From NCBI RefSeq assembly GCF_963675165.1, contig NC_087379.1, positions 7,966,339-8,030,338 of the forward strand: a stretch of 64,000 nt of DNA, given 5' to 3'. The position numbers and the translations under genes were made by a program. The notes beneath the pieces are model-generated. The model worked only from the letters and a program-made list of their open reading frames with translations, did not search any database and was not told the origin of the DNA. This document shows, in pieces, positions 23,444-35,165 of this stretch. The DNA is from Halichondria panicea (taxonomy: Eukaryota; Porifera; Demospongiae; Suberitida; Halichondriidae). Positions within the stretch are counted from its first letter, which is position 1. The number at the start of each line of letters is the position of its first letter.

Positions 23444-26400
23444 TCTGCAGGAGGGCTGACAGTGACGACATTGGACTGCATCTCAAGATCCTGTCCCTCC
23501 TCGAGAACCCGGCCGTCATCGTGGCAGCTGCATGCTGCAGCCGGAGATGCCAACACTCTCAGAGAGTTCCTACGCAAACATCCCACAGAGGTGAGGACAC
23601 GGTGTTATGTACTCTCTCTCCCTTCTTTCAAATTTGAGGACTCTTTCAGCTGCCATAACTTGAATTCCGTAGATCCAATTTCAATGATTTTTTGATTTTC
23701 CGAAAGCTTAGAAAGAGACCTTTCAAATGTTTTATATTCCAGCAATAAAACTATTTGTCAATTTGGTTATACGTGGATAATAAATAGCCCATGGTCCAAG
23801 GCGGAAAAATGACAAATTAGGGTCCCAACAAAAATAATGTTGGATTGAAACACACCATTTAAAAGGTATCTTTGTAAGCTTTCAGAAAATCATGAAATTT
23901 TTGAAATTGGATCATCAGAATAAAAGTTATAGCTGCTGAAAGATCTTCAACTACACCACCACCAACCCCGTTTAATTATTGCTTGGGAGACTCTTTCAGC
24001 TGCCATAACTTGAATTCTGTGGATCCAATTGCAATAATTTTTTTGATTTTCTGAAAGCTTAGAAAGAGACCTTTCAAATGGTGTCATCAAAGTTCATATT
24101 GCAGCAATAAAACTATTTGTCAATTTGGCCATACCGTGGATAATATAAATATAGCCCATGGTCCAAGGCCGAAAAATGAGAAATTATGGCCCCAACGAAA
24201 TTTCGGATTGAAACACCATTTGAATGGTCTCTTTCTAAGCTTTTAGAAAATCATAAAATGTTTGAGATTGGATCAACGGTATTAAAATTATGGCTGTTGA
24301 AAGATGTTCCCTCTCCCCCTTCAGTTTAATCTTTAATCTCAGAATAGTACGATCTTTGGTTTAATCAATGGTTTGGGGATTCTTTCAGCTGCCATAACTT
24401 GAAGTCTGTGGATCCAATTTTAACTATTTTCTGATTTTCTGAAAGCATAGAAAGAGACCTTTCAAATGACATCACCAAAGTTCGTATTTGAGCAATAAAA
24501 CTATTTACCACACCATGTATAATAAATAGCCCATGGTCCAAGGCCGAAAAATGACAAATTATGGCCCCGATGAAATTTTGGATTGAAACACATCATTTGA
24601 AAGCTCTCTTTCTAAGCTTTCAGAAAATCATAAAATTTTTGAGATTGGATCAACGGTATTAAAATTATGGCCGTCGAAAAATCAGGTCTGTTTTTAGAGC
24701 TGTTTTTCAGAAGTCGTAACTTGTGTGGGGAGCATCCAGTAGCTGTTTGGTAGTATGTGGGTGGATGTCACAATGTTTAAGTTATTCAAAAACTAATACC
24801 TTATGATGTGATTTGTGTTGCCCAGGTGAACACCAAGGCAGCTGGCAAGGCAGCCATCCACTGTGCCTGTGCAGCTGGCAATGTGGACGTGCTCAAGGTC
24901 ATCATGGAGTTCGCCCCCAATGTGGAAGTGGGGGTATGTGCATCATTCTAGCCTCTGCTGTATACACTACATGTGTGTCTGTGGATGGTGTTATATTGTG
25001 CTGGTCTGCATTTCTAAATAGTGTGTGTTTCATTGCAGGCTGCTCGTATTGGGTTCCTACCGTGAGTACTTGATCATGTGACATGGCAGGTCCTGTCAAT
25101 TGTGTATATATAACATGGAGTACGAAAATAAAAGTTGTGTTTTGTAGCTGGCTTTAATATAATTATGTCTATAGATATGACTGTATGTTTTTGTTTTAAC
25201 AGGAGTGCATTCCTGGTTTTAAGATTAGACGTTTCTAACTCAAATTATGGTCTCTCAAAGTTAGCTCCGAAAACAGTAAAATGATCATATCAAGGCCCTA
25301 GTATACACTGCATGTATAATCCATACTCTTATCCCCCCTGCAGAGCTGTGGAGCACTTCAACCGTCGGTTTGTGGAGCACATCAACCTGCTCAAGGACGA
25401 CGGGTACACTCCCCTCCACCTGGCAGCACTCAATGATCACCTGGACGTTATCACTGCCTTCGCTAAAGTGGTGAGTGGCTGGCTGTAGATATGGTCTTAC
25501 ATGTACATGTAGTACTATAGTATTGTCACAATTGTTAGAAAATGGAAAGTACAACCCAAGAGTCAAAACTTAGTGGAAAGCTTTATATTGCACAGATAAT
25601 TATGTGACAATTTTAAGTTATTATACAGTGGCCTTTGTTGAGGAGTTGTTAAAATCTACATTATATAATTATTAATTTGGGACCTTGTGCCTGGCTTTTA
25701 TTGCAGTTTAACTTTCTTCAGGTGTGGCCATTATAATCTGACCTCTCCCCCAACAGGTGCAGTGTGACCTCAATGCTAAGACCAACCAAGGTCAGACAGC
25801 ACTTCATCTTGCTGTCCACCAAGGTCACGCTCGTATCATCGAGAGACTGGTGGGGTTCGGGGTAGACATGAATATTCTAGACAGTGATGGAGACACAGCT
25901 CTTCACATGGCCGTGGTCAAGGAGACAGTGGACAACCTCACACAAGAGACTCCTCAACTCAAGAAGGTAGGCTAGTAGGAATGCTAAAAGTTGTGGCTGT
26001 TCAAAGATGCTCTAGTTAACGCAGGGCCTTAGAGTCCTAGAGTTAGCTCTGTAACTAGAGTTCTGATGATCCAAATTCAACGATTTTATGATTTTCTGAA
26101 AGCTTAGAAATAGCTCTTTCAGATGGTATGCTCAAATCCCAAATTGGGAACTGGCCATAATTTTCTGTTTTCGGGAAGATACCGTGGGGAAGATACCGTA
26201 GCCCATGGTATTTTGTCAAAATCAAGCCCAAATTAGACCTTTGATTTTAACACATCATCTGAAACGCCTCTCTCTAAGCTTTAAAAAAATCGTAAAATTA
26301 ATGGGATCGGACCATCGGAACTAAAGTTATAGCCGTTCAAACATATTCAAATTGAACGCTGTGTCGCATTATTACATGTATTTACCATTGTGTACACTGT

Positions 26401-28028
26401 GCTTAGATTGCACTGTGAACATACACGTATGCCCCTCCCCCTCTACCAGGTGAAAGACAGGTTGCCTGGTCAGCAGCTGAAGGCGGTTATTCCGTGCTTC
26501 CTAGTACAAGAAGGTTCAGAGATGTTCAAGACTAACAAGAAAGGCCGGAATCCATTGGAGGTTTGCTCACCTGACGTAGCAACCATCGTCATGGGCTTCG
26601 ACAAGGACGGGTGAGCTGGGGACACAATTATATATAGCCACTTCATTGTAATTTCACTGAATTTATTCAATCCATTTTAAGACCTAAAATGCACTGTTGT
26701 TGGTAGCAAAAGCTCGATATAATTGCTAAATTTAACAGCAGTCCAAGGAAGTAGATAGCACAGCTGCAGCTAGTTGTGTACTAGGGTATGTACTAGCATA
26801 CCTGTATAATGTTGTTGCTACTGTATAGATTTTGATTTTTAGTTATGTGTACTGAACTGCCTCCTTGCAGTGGAGGTGTGAAGTTCCATGGTAGTCTGAA
26901 ATCACCTGCTCCCCCAGTGGTGGTTCAGGGCACACAGAGAGGACCTTTGGTGAGCCAGATACTGTTGCTTCTTTGATATACTAGCTTATAAACAGTACAT
27001 GTTGTTAACTGTATCCACTCTGAATTAGTCTTGCCCTTGCATCCATCAGGTGTACCCTACTCCCTTGCGTACTGGCAGTGCCACCCACCACCCACCCACA
27101 GCCTCTCTACCAGTTGGAGTTATGATCCCTGCTGGAGCCACTGGAGGTGGTAAGAACAGTCTCTGTGCTGTACCTTAATTTGTCTCTTTGTTAGGGTGAC
27201 CTTTCCAGTTATGTGTTTAGATACAAGTTTTGATAAATCTCATATTTTAAGTGGTCTTTACATGACTGTACTTTATATGGTTGTGCATATTGCACAGAAC
27301 CAACTCTGAGCAATTGAATTGTATATCCATACCACCCCCCTCCAGGTAGTGTGGGTGTGGCCATTGAGCCGTGCTTCCTGTGTGAGGCTCCAGTGGACGT
27401 CAAGTTTGAGCCATGTGGTCACGCTGTCATGTGTGCAGAATGTGCACAGAGAGCCAAGAAATGCCCCACTTGCAAAGTGAGTACTACATAGCTACAATAT
27501 AAAAGTTTCTACTTTATCCCAGTAACTTCCCAGATACAGTTTTTTTGACCTTCTCAAGTTGCATATGTTGAATTTTATGATTCTTCCTTACACAGGCTGC
27601 AGTCAAGACTATCTCCAAGCTGTCCAAGGTTTGTGTGATGTGTAATGAAGAGGAGGCCACAGCCACTGTCAAGCCATGTGATCACACCTTCTGTCCAGGT
27701 ACTGGTACTTAATGATAGGTACATGTATCACTCAGAAACAGCCTCTCTGTGTATTATATAAGCCCCCACTATCCTCCACAGTCTCACCTTTCTTTCATAT
27801 GTACTAGCTTTCATTTACTGTCTTCTCCCTCTCTCACTGTATAGAATGTGCCCGGAGGATGAAGACATGCTTCGAGTGTCGAGTGCTTATTACTGCAAAA
27901 GAGGGACTACGTACGTAAACTGCATTACAAGTTTTACACAAGCTGTGTTGCTTAATTAGATAACCTCTATAACTGTATAGTACATGCATGTACTTAGCAA
28001 TATTGTGATTTTGTGTCAAATAATACCT

Positions 28029-28065
<37 letters not shown>

Positions 28066-28259
28066 CCCCCGTCTCGGCCACCAGTGTCCATCCGCTGGCC
28101 AACCCTGACTCTGAATCTAATTGTCCTATTTGTCTGACAGAGCCTAAGAACACGGCCTTCCTCTGTGGACACCAGACATGCTGGGACTGTGCACAGAAGG
28201 TCGACCATTGCCCAGTGTGCAGGAAGTTTGTGACTCACAGAATTCAGTTGTTCCAGTGA
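23444..28259 (+). CDS. Mind-bomb-like E3 ubiquitin ligase, copy B, 5'-truncated
   Basis: Exons 23444-23590, 24826-24933, 25039-25061, 25344-25470, 25757-25966, 26450-26610, 26871-26949, 27050-27149, 27346-27476, 27596-27698, 27845-27910, 28066-28259, all with GT-AG borders and agreeing phases to TGA at 28257-28259. Product: ankyrin repeats, a low-complexity linker, then three RING-type fingers. The third (CPICLTEPKNTAFLCGH, then CWDCAQKVDHCPVC, ending HRIQLFQ) has the C..C...C.H..C..C...C..C order of the catalytic Mind bomb RING. Known role of the family: ubiquitination of Notch ligands to trigger endocytosis. Odd points: a deletion removed three ankyrin exons and left a 23-base exon in frame; the first RING reads CPTC instead of CPIC; the first exon has an ambiguous frame, with a short TGCATGC-type duplication near 23530. 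The MIB/HERC2 and ZZ region is absent, so this may be an expressed fragment or a pseudogene. Confidence 0.8.
23643..24680. mobile_element. Three foldback elements in tandem
   Basis: Units about 23643-23942, 23993-24303 and 24382-24680, each with left arm CTTTCAGCTGCCATAACTTG and a reverse-complement right arm. They fill the first intron of Mind-bomb-like copy B. Copy A has two such units here and copy C at least three. Confidence 0.75.
26050..26342. mobile_element. Diverged foldback element
   Basis: Same element as 10139-10427, at the same intron position in copy B, with small internal changes (a repeated GGGAAGATACCGT stretch near 26173). Confidence 0.55.
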
Positions 28260-29959
28260 CAATTTAGTATTTATTTCGTTTCTTTCTTTTCTGACTTTGT
28301 ATATCTTATGCAGACTGTTTTGATTTTATGGGCTCCGTTTTAATTGGTTTGTACACGTGCAGTGAACATTAGACAACTTTTGTGTGTAGTGTTAATTGTT
28401 GTTTCGTTATTTATGTCAATTATTAGTTACCATGTTTAATTGTATACTCTTTTGATAACGTTTGATAACGTAATTACATGAACAAAATTAAGTTAAACAT
28501 TCTATATTGCATTATCTAGCTAGCCATAATTAATCCATATCCAGTAGACACATGCTCACATCCACAGATAGTCAGACAGAGGGGCACTTCCCGAACCAAT
28601 CCATCATGTGACCATGCAGCACGCTCACAATGCATGACCATATCATGATCACATGATAGACAGCAGTTAGAGTTCCCTGTACGTAAAGAATGCATGCCAG
28701 GGAGACAATCATTAATTAGGGAATTAGAGATGGCTATAATTATAAGTATCCATTATGCACACCTCTACACTAATATTACACTGCCACCAATTATCCATAG
28801 AATCAGCTATACCATAAAGCCTGAGGCAGAAGAAGACATAAGAACCATGAATGAGTGTGCTTCACCTCTATAAATTTGTAATTTGGAGCTGTAGAGGTGC
28901 TTATGTTGACAGAGACACTTGTATTATAGGGCTGTGCCAAAGACATACTTCCTGGCGTGTAAATCAGCCACCATCCATATGGTTGTTAGTGAGAAGATTA
29001 TGAATAATAGACACAGTGAATTGTGCCCCTCGTCAGGAGTGCACTCTTGCCCTCATGCATTTACATTATTAAGACAAGGAGTCAAAGACATTTTAAGTAT
29101 TATAGTAATTAATTAAATTCCTTAAAACGTGCTGGTCTAGACCTAACAAGTCTTGTACTATTTACATGAACACCAGTGCAGTGCAGTAGCCAGGTGTGAC
29201 CTCTAGATCTAGCTATATAGAGCTTGTAGGAAATTCCTTGCATTTGCAAAGCACCATACACCATAATTATCATGACTGTCTGCATGACTGTACAGATCTA
29301 AAGAAGTACAGGGTCCACTGACATTTATCATACATACCATATTGCTAGACTTCCATGACTGGAACTTTCTGGTAGCTATCATCCTCAATGCAGTAATGCT
29401 TGTTGTCTGGCATGGCCACATTGAGATATATTCAACAGAGGAGACCTCAAAACTGAGCTGCACTGTCCAAGTAGTCAGTCTATACTTGCACATCTGCAGG
29501 GAATCAAACCAACTCATAAGTTAGTATGTATATTGTATATCTTGATACAGCAAAGAATAGATTGGAATTTGAATTTGAATTTGAATGAGAACACAAACAA
29601 AAACACAGAATAACTTAGCATGGCAGTGCATGCTTACACAGTACAGTAAGGCATACTATTATGTGATGGATGGAGCACAAGTGAGGATAATTAGAAGTCA
29701 AAAGGCACCTGATTAAGAGTTACAGAGCAGTAGTCTGAGTAGACCAGCAGCTTTCCAGATTGCAAGGATTGTAATCTATTGCAGGATGTAAAATTAACAT
29801 CCGGTCATTGCGTGGGCGAAAGGGGTCTATGCGGCGCTGCAGCACTTGGTTCTTCAGTCTAACGGCTTGGAGGTTAGGAGTGAAGAAATTTGACAAGGGA
29901 GTTCATCAAACTATCAGCTATCATCAACTATCATCAGTTATCAACAACTATCAAGCTCA
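28260..29959. other. Spacer after Mind-bomb-like copy B
   Basis: No supported exon. AT-rich sequence with a short (GAATTT)n stretch near 29568-29585. About 130 bases before 29960 probably form the 5' untranslated region of the next gene; they include a TATCA-rich series (29914-29953). Confidence 0.4.
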
Positions 29960-32285
29960 ATGGCCTCTGCACCTCTGGTTACGCCGCCGGCAGCACCACC
30001 ACCAAGACTGCCGAAGACCCAGCTGCACTACTGGTCCACCAACAATCCAGTGAGTTTTGCATGATAGATCTATATATAGATGTTCTGTTCTAGCTAGAGC
30101 TATGCAGTAAGGATGCATGCATGTTCTAGCTATGCTCTAGCTATGCCAGCACAATCAATAAATTAATTATGGTTTTGTGCAGCCGATAACAAAGAAGCAC
30201 ATAGTGAGCGTTCTCCGGTTTGGGAAGAGGAGTTGGGCCACAGACAAGTTCTTGTGCCCACAATGCTATCTGCAGCCGAGTGGTCCGGTCACCGTAAGTC
30301 TAAATGCAGTATTACTCTATAGCTGCAGCCTAAGTCGATTTAATATGCTCCTGAAATTATCATGGCTACACAATTATTTTTTTAAAGCTTGCAATTCATT
30401 TCCACCCCACAGACTGAGTTCTGGTGGAAGGGTGAAGCTCATCTTGGTGTCGGGGACCACTCTATGCGCGAGGCTACACGCTACATCAAACATCTGCAGT
30501 TTGATCATCGTAAGTAAAATTATGCAACTTTACATTGTCGTAGTATTTAGTTCCCATGCTTACAGATTGATTTTAATGATATTAATGGGTTTTCCCGGGT
30601 AAATTTTCCGATTTTACTTTGCGAAATTTTATCGCCTATAATTAAATATAATATGTAGCTTGGACAGCATAATTCATTAATTAGCTCATTAAGTACTTTA
30701 TAACAATAATTTTATATTGCTCCATTTCTTATTTTACAGACACCGGCGTTTCCAGTCCAACAGTGCTATTTCTTGACCACCAACTGAGAGATTTGGCCTA
30801 TGCCCAGTGGCAAAGGGCTGTAAGGTTTCCCCCCATTGTTGCACGGGGGCCACCAGGGCCACCAGGTGTTGATGGTTTGGATGGGATTGATGGCGTGGAT
30901 GGTGTGGATGGTAGGGCAGGGGTAGACGGGGTGAATGGTGTGGACGGGGTGAACGGTGTGGATGGTAGGCCAGGTGTGGATGGTAGGCCAGGGGTAGACG
31001 GGGTGAATGGTGTGGACGGTGTGGATGGTAGGCCAGGGGTGGACGGTGTGGATGGTGTAGATGGACAACGTGGAGAGAGAGGAGAGAGGGGAGAGAGAGG
31101 ACAAGGATTGGACACCAGAATGATAGAATCATTAATGGCACAAAATGTAAGTTGAATACATGCATGCATGCATGTGTATGTCCTGAAAGTTCCTTACAAT
31201 GAGGAAAAATTCCTTACAAATAAATTAATTTTATTGTGTATTACAATCATTGATTATTTTTTCACCGTGTCCTTTTCTTGCAGAGAGCGTTAACAAAAGT
31301 AGTACATCTACTCGCGGGACTACTCCCTCAACCTTTACCACCCACGGTTGAGGAGGCTTTAAGAGGGCTGACGACGGCTAGTGCTATGGAGGGGGCCGAA
31401 AATCCTAGATCAACTGTCGTCACCACCCCTCGTGGCCCTGTCGTCACCACCCCTCGTGGCCCTGTCGTCACCACCCCTCGCGGCCCTGTCGTCACCACCC
31501 CTCGTTGCCCTGTCGTCACCACCCCTCGTGGCCCTGTCGTCACCACCCCTCGTGGCCCTGTCGTCACCACCCCAAGTGGCCCTGTCGTCACCACCCCTCG
31601 TGGCCCTGTCGTCACCACCCCTCGCAGCCCTGTCGTCACCACCCCTCGCGGCCCTGTCGTCGTCACCACCCCTCACGGCCCTGTCGTCACCACCCCTCGC
31701 GGCCCTGTCGTCACCACCCCTCGTGGCCCTGTCGTCACCACCCCAAGTGGCCCTGTCGTCACCACCCCTCGTGGCCCTGTCGTCACCACCCCTCGCGGCC
31801 CTGTCGTCGTCACCACCCCTCACGGCCCTGTCGTCACCACCCCTCGCGGCCCTGTCGTCACCACCCCTCGTGGCCCTGTCGTCACCACCCCAAGTGGCCC
31901 TGTCGTCACCACCCCTCGTGGCCCTGTCGTCACCACCCCTCGCGGCCCTGTCGTCGTCACCACCCCTCGCGGCCCTGTCGTCACCACCCCTCGCGACCCT
32001 GTCGTCACCACCCCGAGTGGCTCAGGGTCCAACGCTGGACCGTCTGCTAGTTCATCACGTAAACGAAAGAGATCACCCGCAACGATGAATTTACATTACG
32101 ACTATAAAAAAAGGTAAGCGATTTCATGTGAAGAGTACTACAACAAATTTCTAAAAGGCCATGCATGCACTTCATATTTTGTGCATCTTATATACTTGTG
32201 TAAATTTCATCTCTTTCCCTTTCATACTTGCAGGAAAAATTTCGATGCTGCGCATGAACTTGAAGACAGGGGGAGGGGGGAATAA
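29960..32285 (+). CDS. Collagen-like and TTPRGP-repeat protein with basic C-terminal tail
   Basis: Six exons join in frame: 29960-30049, 30183-30293, 30413-30509, 30740-31146, 31284-32113, 32234-32285 (1587 bases, 528 residues). ATG at 29960 is the first in-frame start and opens a Pro/Ala-rich stretch. Residues about 31-135 have no recognised domain (motifs [33 protein letters not shown]). Residues 136-221 are 28 or so Gly-X-Y triplets dominated by GVD, with GPPGPP at the start and (GER)3 at the end. Residues about 280-480 are 25 repeats of VVTTPRGP. The tail has SSRKRKRSP and YKKRKN, a good nuclear-localisation type signal. There is no signal peptide or membrane segment, so it is unlikely to be an extracellular collagen. 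Function unknown; perhaps a cytoplasmic or nuclear low-complexity protein, or of mobile-element or viral descent. Confidence 0.75.
31416..32021 (+). repeat. Coding 24-base tandem repeat
   Basis: Twenty-five units encoding VVTTPRGP with variants PSGP, PHGP, PRSP, PRCP and PRDP. Units with an extra GTC (VVVTTP) recur every six units, so a 147-base higher-order unit has been copied. All length changes are multiples of three, which suggests the frame is under selection or the array is young. Confidence 0.85.
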
Positions 32286-32854
32286 TTGTATAGTGAGTTG
32301 CTTGAGGGCAGGCGGGGGCCATATATGGGTGTTTCAATAATTCATACTTATATAGGAGGGACCTTTTCTTTTAAATATACAAACTAGATTTTCGATGTTG
32401 TTTGGCTGGCATATGGATTGTTCTGTATCTTGGGAATTCTTGCCTATAATTTGTAGTTACGTTGTTATGCGGTATAAAGGTTCTTCTTGTGTATAATATA
32501 GTGTTAGTGGGATGGTGCTTGGATTATGGATTGGCTTACTTCTATGGTGACTCTAGTTACTGCTGTATGTTATGTATAACGGCTTCTTCTTGACTATAAT
32601 TATGGAGTATTTCATTTGGTTTTCTCTCGCTGATTACGTATGTCGTAAAAAAAAAAAAAAAATTGGCAGACCATGTGCTACCCTTTTTAGTTTGAATTAT
32701 TAATGCTTGTGCACATTCTACAACATTGTGTGCATCAATTACTGTCATGCATGGAGTCATCTGCAGTCTATCATTTGCTGATATTCATATCTCTCTCTAC
32801 AAAACCTTTTGTAACCAAGCTTTGTAGCCTCTACAAGTCTGTGCATATCATAAT

Positions 32855-33205
32855 TACTCTCATAACCGAACAATTGTCTTCCTATAAAAACATAATTACA
32901 TCTTGTATCAATTTTTTCTCTCATAACCGAACAATTGTCTTCCAAACATAGTATTACCTCTTTCTCTCATAACCGAACAATTGTCTTCCCATAATTATTA
33001 TTTCTCTCTCTCTCTCTCTCAACTCCGAACAATTCTCTTCCGAACATAATATTACTTCTCTTTCTCTCATAACCGAACAATTGTCTTCCCATAATTATAA
33101 CATAATTATTTCTTATTCTCTCTCTCTCAACTCCGAACAATTCTCTTCCGAACATAATATTACTTCTTTTTCTCTATAAATTACGAACAATTCTCTTCCT
33201 ATAAT
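32855..33205. repeat. Minisatellite with CCGAACAATTGTCTTCC
   Basis: Imperfect units alternate TCTCATAACCGAACAATTGT and TCAACTCCGAACAATTCTC, with intervening CT-rich and ATAATTAT stretches. A two-unit higher-order pattern of about 110 bases is visible at 32950-33160. Confidence 0.7.
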
Positions 33206-33772
33206 TCTTGTGCTAAGATGCCATGTCATGTCATACTCCATCTTCCATCCATGTATGTATGTATGTCAATTCTCAATTGTTTTTGTGCATCCTAAGCTAT
33301 CTATCTACAACTGCACATCTTTCGGTGACGACCAGCTGGGACTAATGGAACATCTCGAAGACCCTGGATCAATATGCAGTGCAGTGCAATGAACTCTCAA
33401 ACAACTCTAATATAAGCACTTCTATCTGAACACTATACGCAGCACTGCGTGGGACGTGTCTACTGTGGTAACCCCCTGATGATGCAGAAGACTCCTGGTT
33501 ATATACCGTATACTGAAGAACTCTTCAATCTATGACTATTCTACCTGGTGTACTCTCCATCATTGTCGTGGGCAACATACATTTCCAATGGCAGCCCCTC
33601 AACTCGAATTTGTGGCCACCAATATTCTCAACACTACTGGTTAAATTTTGATGCTGGAAAAACTTTTAACACTCGTCACCTCCCCTGATGATCGAAACAA
33701 AGGACTCTAAAAATCGTGGATGATCAAGTATGGTAACACAACACTCATATTATCATGCATGCAAGCCATGCA

Positions 33773-33890
33773 CTGTCTCTCTACTCTCATAATTATAACT
33801 GTATCATGGAAGCGCACTGACTCTCTACTCTCATAATTATAACTGTATCATGGAAGCGCACTGACTCTCTACTCTCATAATTATAACTCT
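33773..33890. repeat. Minisatellite, unit about 53 bases
   Basis: Two to three near-identical units containing CTCTCTACTCTCATAATTAT and GTATCATGGAAGCGCACTGA. Confidence 0.7.
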
Positions 33891-34854
33891 ATATATCATA
33901 TCATGCACACTGACTATATCTATCTATGGGGTCACTACTCATAATTTAAATTTATATATAATTTGTAGTAATGTGGTCTGCCATTAATAAAATAAACGAT
34001 TTGCTAATAATTATATTGCCTTGCTTTAAGCTCCTTCTGGACTACAGCTAGCTGTGGACGTTGTGTTGTGTCTCTGTGGAGCTTGATGTTCTAGGAATTG
34101 TACTTGTGTCGATGATGTGTCTCCGTGGCTTGCTGTTCTGGTGACTGTACTTGTGTCGGTGGACGTTGTCTGTGTTGATTGTCGGGCTCGTTGTTCTGAT
34201 AGTGGGCTGTACTTGTGTCGGTTGATGTTGTTGGCTTAAGTTTGTTCTGCTCGGGACTGTGTCTACTGTAGAGCTTTGGTTGTTTGGTACGTTACACTGA
34301 CTTGTGTATCTCCTTAAGCTTTTTGATGTATCTCTTTTTTTTCATACGGTCCTAAAAGCCTAGGTAAAAAAAGCAATTGAGAAAAAATATCCCAACTTTT
34401 TTGTAGGATTTATGCCTGCCCCTTGACCTGCCTGCCCTCTAAAACTGCAAACTGCATGGGGGAGAATAATTATAATGCATGCATTGTATTAATTACTGGA
34501 AGCATTTATCTAGTATAGATAGCTAGTTAACTTTTAATTTCCGAGGCATTGCAACCGCGTTGAGCAGCTGAAATACAGTCAGTTTGATTGCTCTATGTTC
34601 GGCTATATACGCCTCGAGGCATAATCTGTTGCAAGATGGTGGGCGCTGCAAGTTTGCTGCTCGGAACTAATCCTGTCTCCGTCAACTTCTCCGTCGACAT
34701 CTCTCTTACAAGTCCCTCTCATCAAGTCTCTCACTCTCATTAAGTCTCTCTCATCAATGACCAACCAAGAGGGTATTGGTGTCTTAATTAATTGTGCAGG
34801 GGTATGTTTTCCTAATTGGTCTGTAAGGGGGTTGTGCATTCTTCTGTAAGGGGT

Positions 34855-35165
34855 TAGTTCTCAAAGGGGTTGTATATGCCTCTCTCTATATTAAAGGGGG
34901 CTTGGTTGTACTGATGCCTCCTAGCTCTAAGGAGACTTGGTTGTAGATCTACTGATGCCTCCTAGCTCTAAGGGGACTTGTTGTACTGATGCCTCTCTAT
35001 ATAAGGAGGTTTGGTTGTACTGATGCCTCTCTAAGGAAGTTTGTTGGTTGTGCACTGATTCCTCTGTAAGGGGGCTTGGTAGTGTATGCCTCTCTCTAAG
35101 AGGGTTGTGATTCCTCTGCAAGGGGGTTTGCCTCTAAGGCGGTTTGGCTGTGTAATTCCTCTGTA
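34855..35165. repeat. Degenerate minisatellite
   Basis: Imperfect units around GGTTGTACTGATGCCTC and CTCTAAGGGG, of variable length (about 35-50 bases). Confidence 0.6.

Noticed and set aside
29574-29585. Transposon gene in the spacer after Mind-bomb-like copy B
   Set aside because: Only short AT-rich repeats were seen; no open frame with a recognisable transposase or reverse transcriptase.
31328-32088. Long open frames in other frames and on the minus strand over the TTPRGP repeat
   Set aside because: A GC-rich 24-base repeat without stops is open in several frames by chance; only one frame joins the neighbouring exons by phase.
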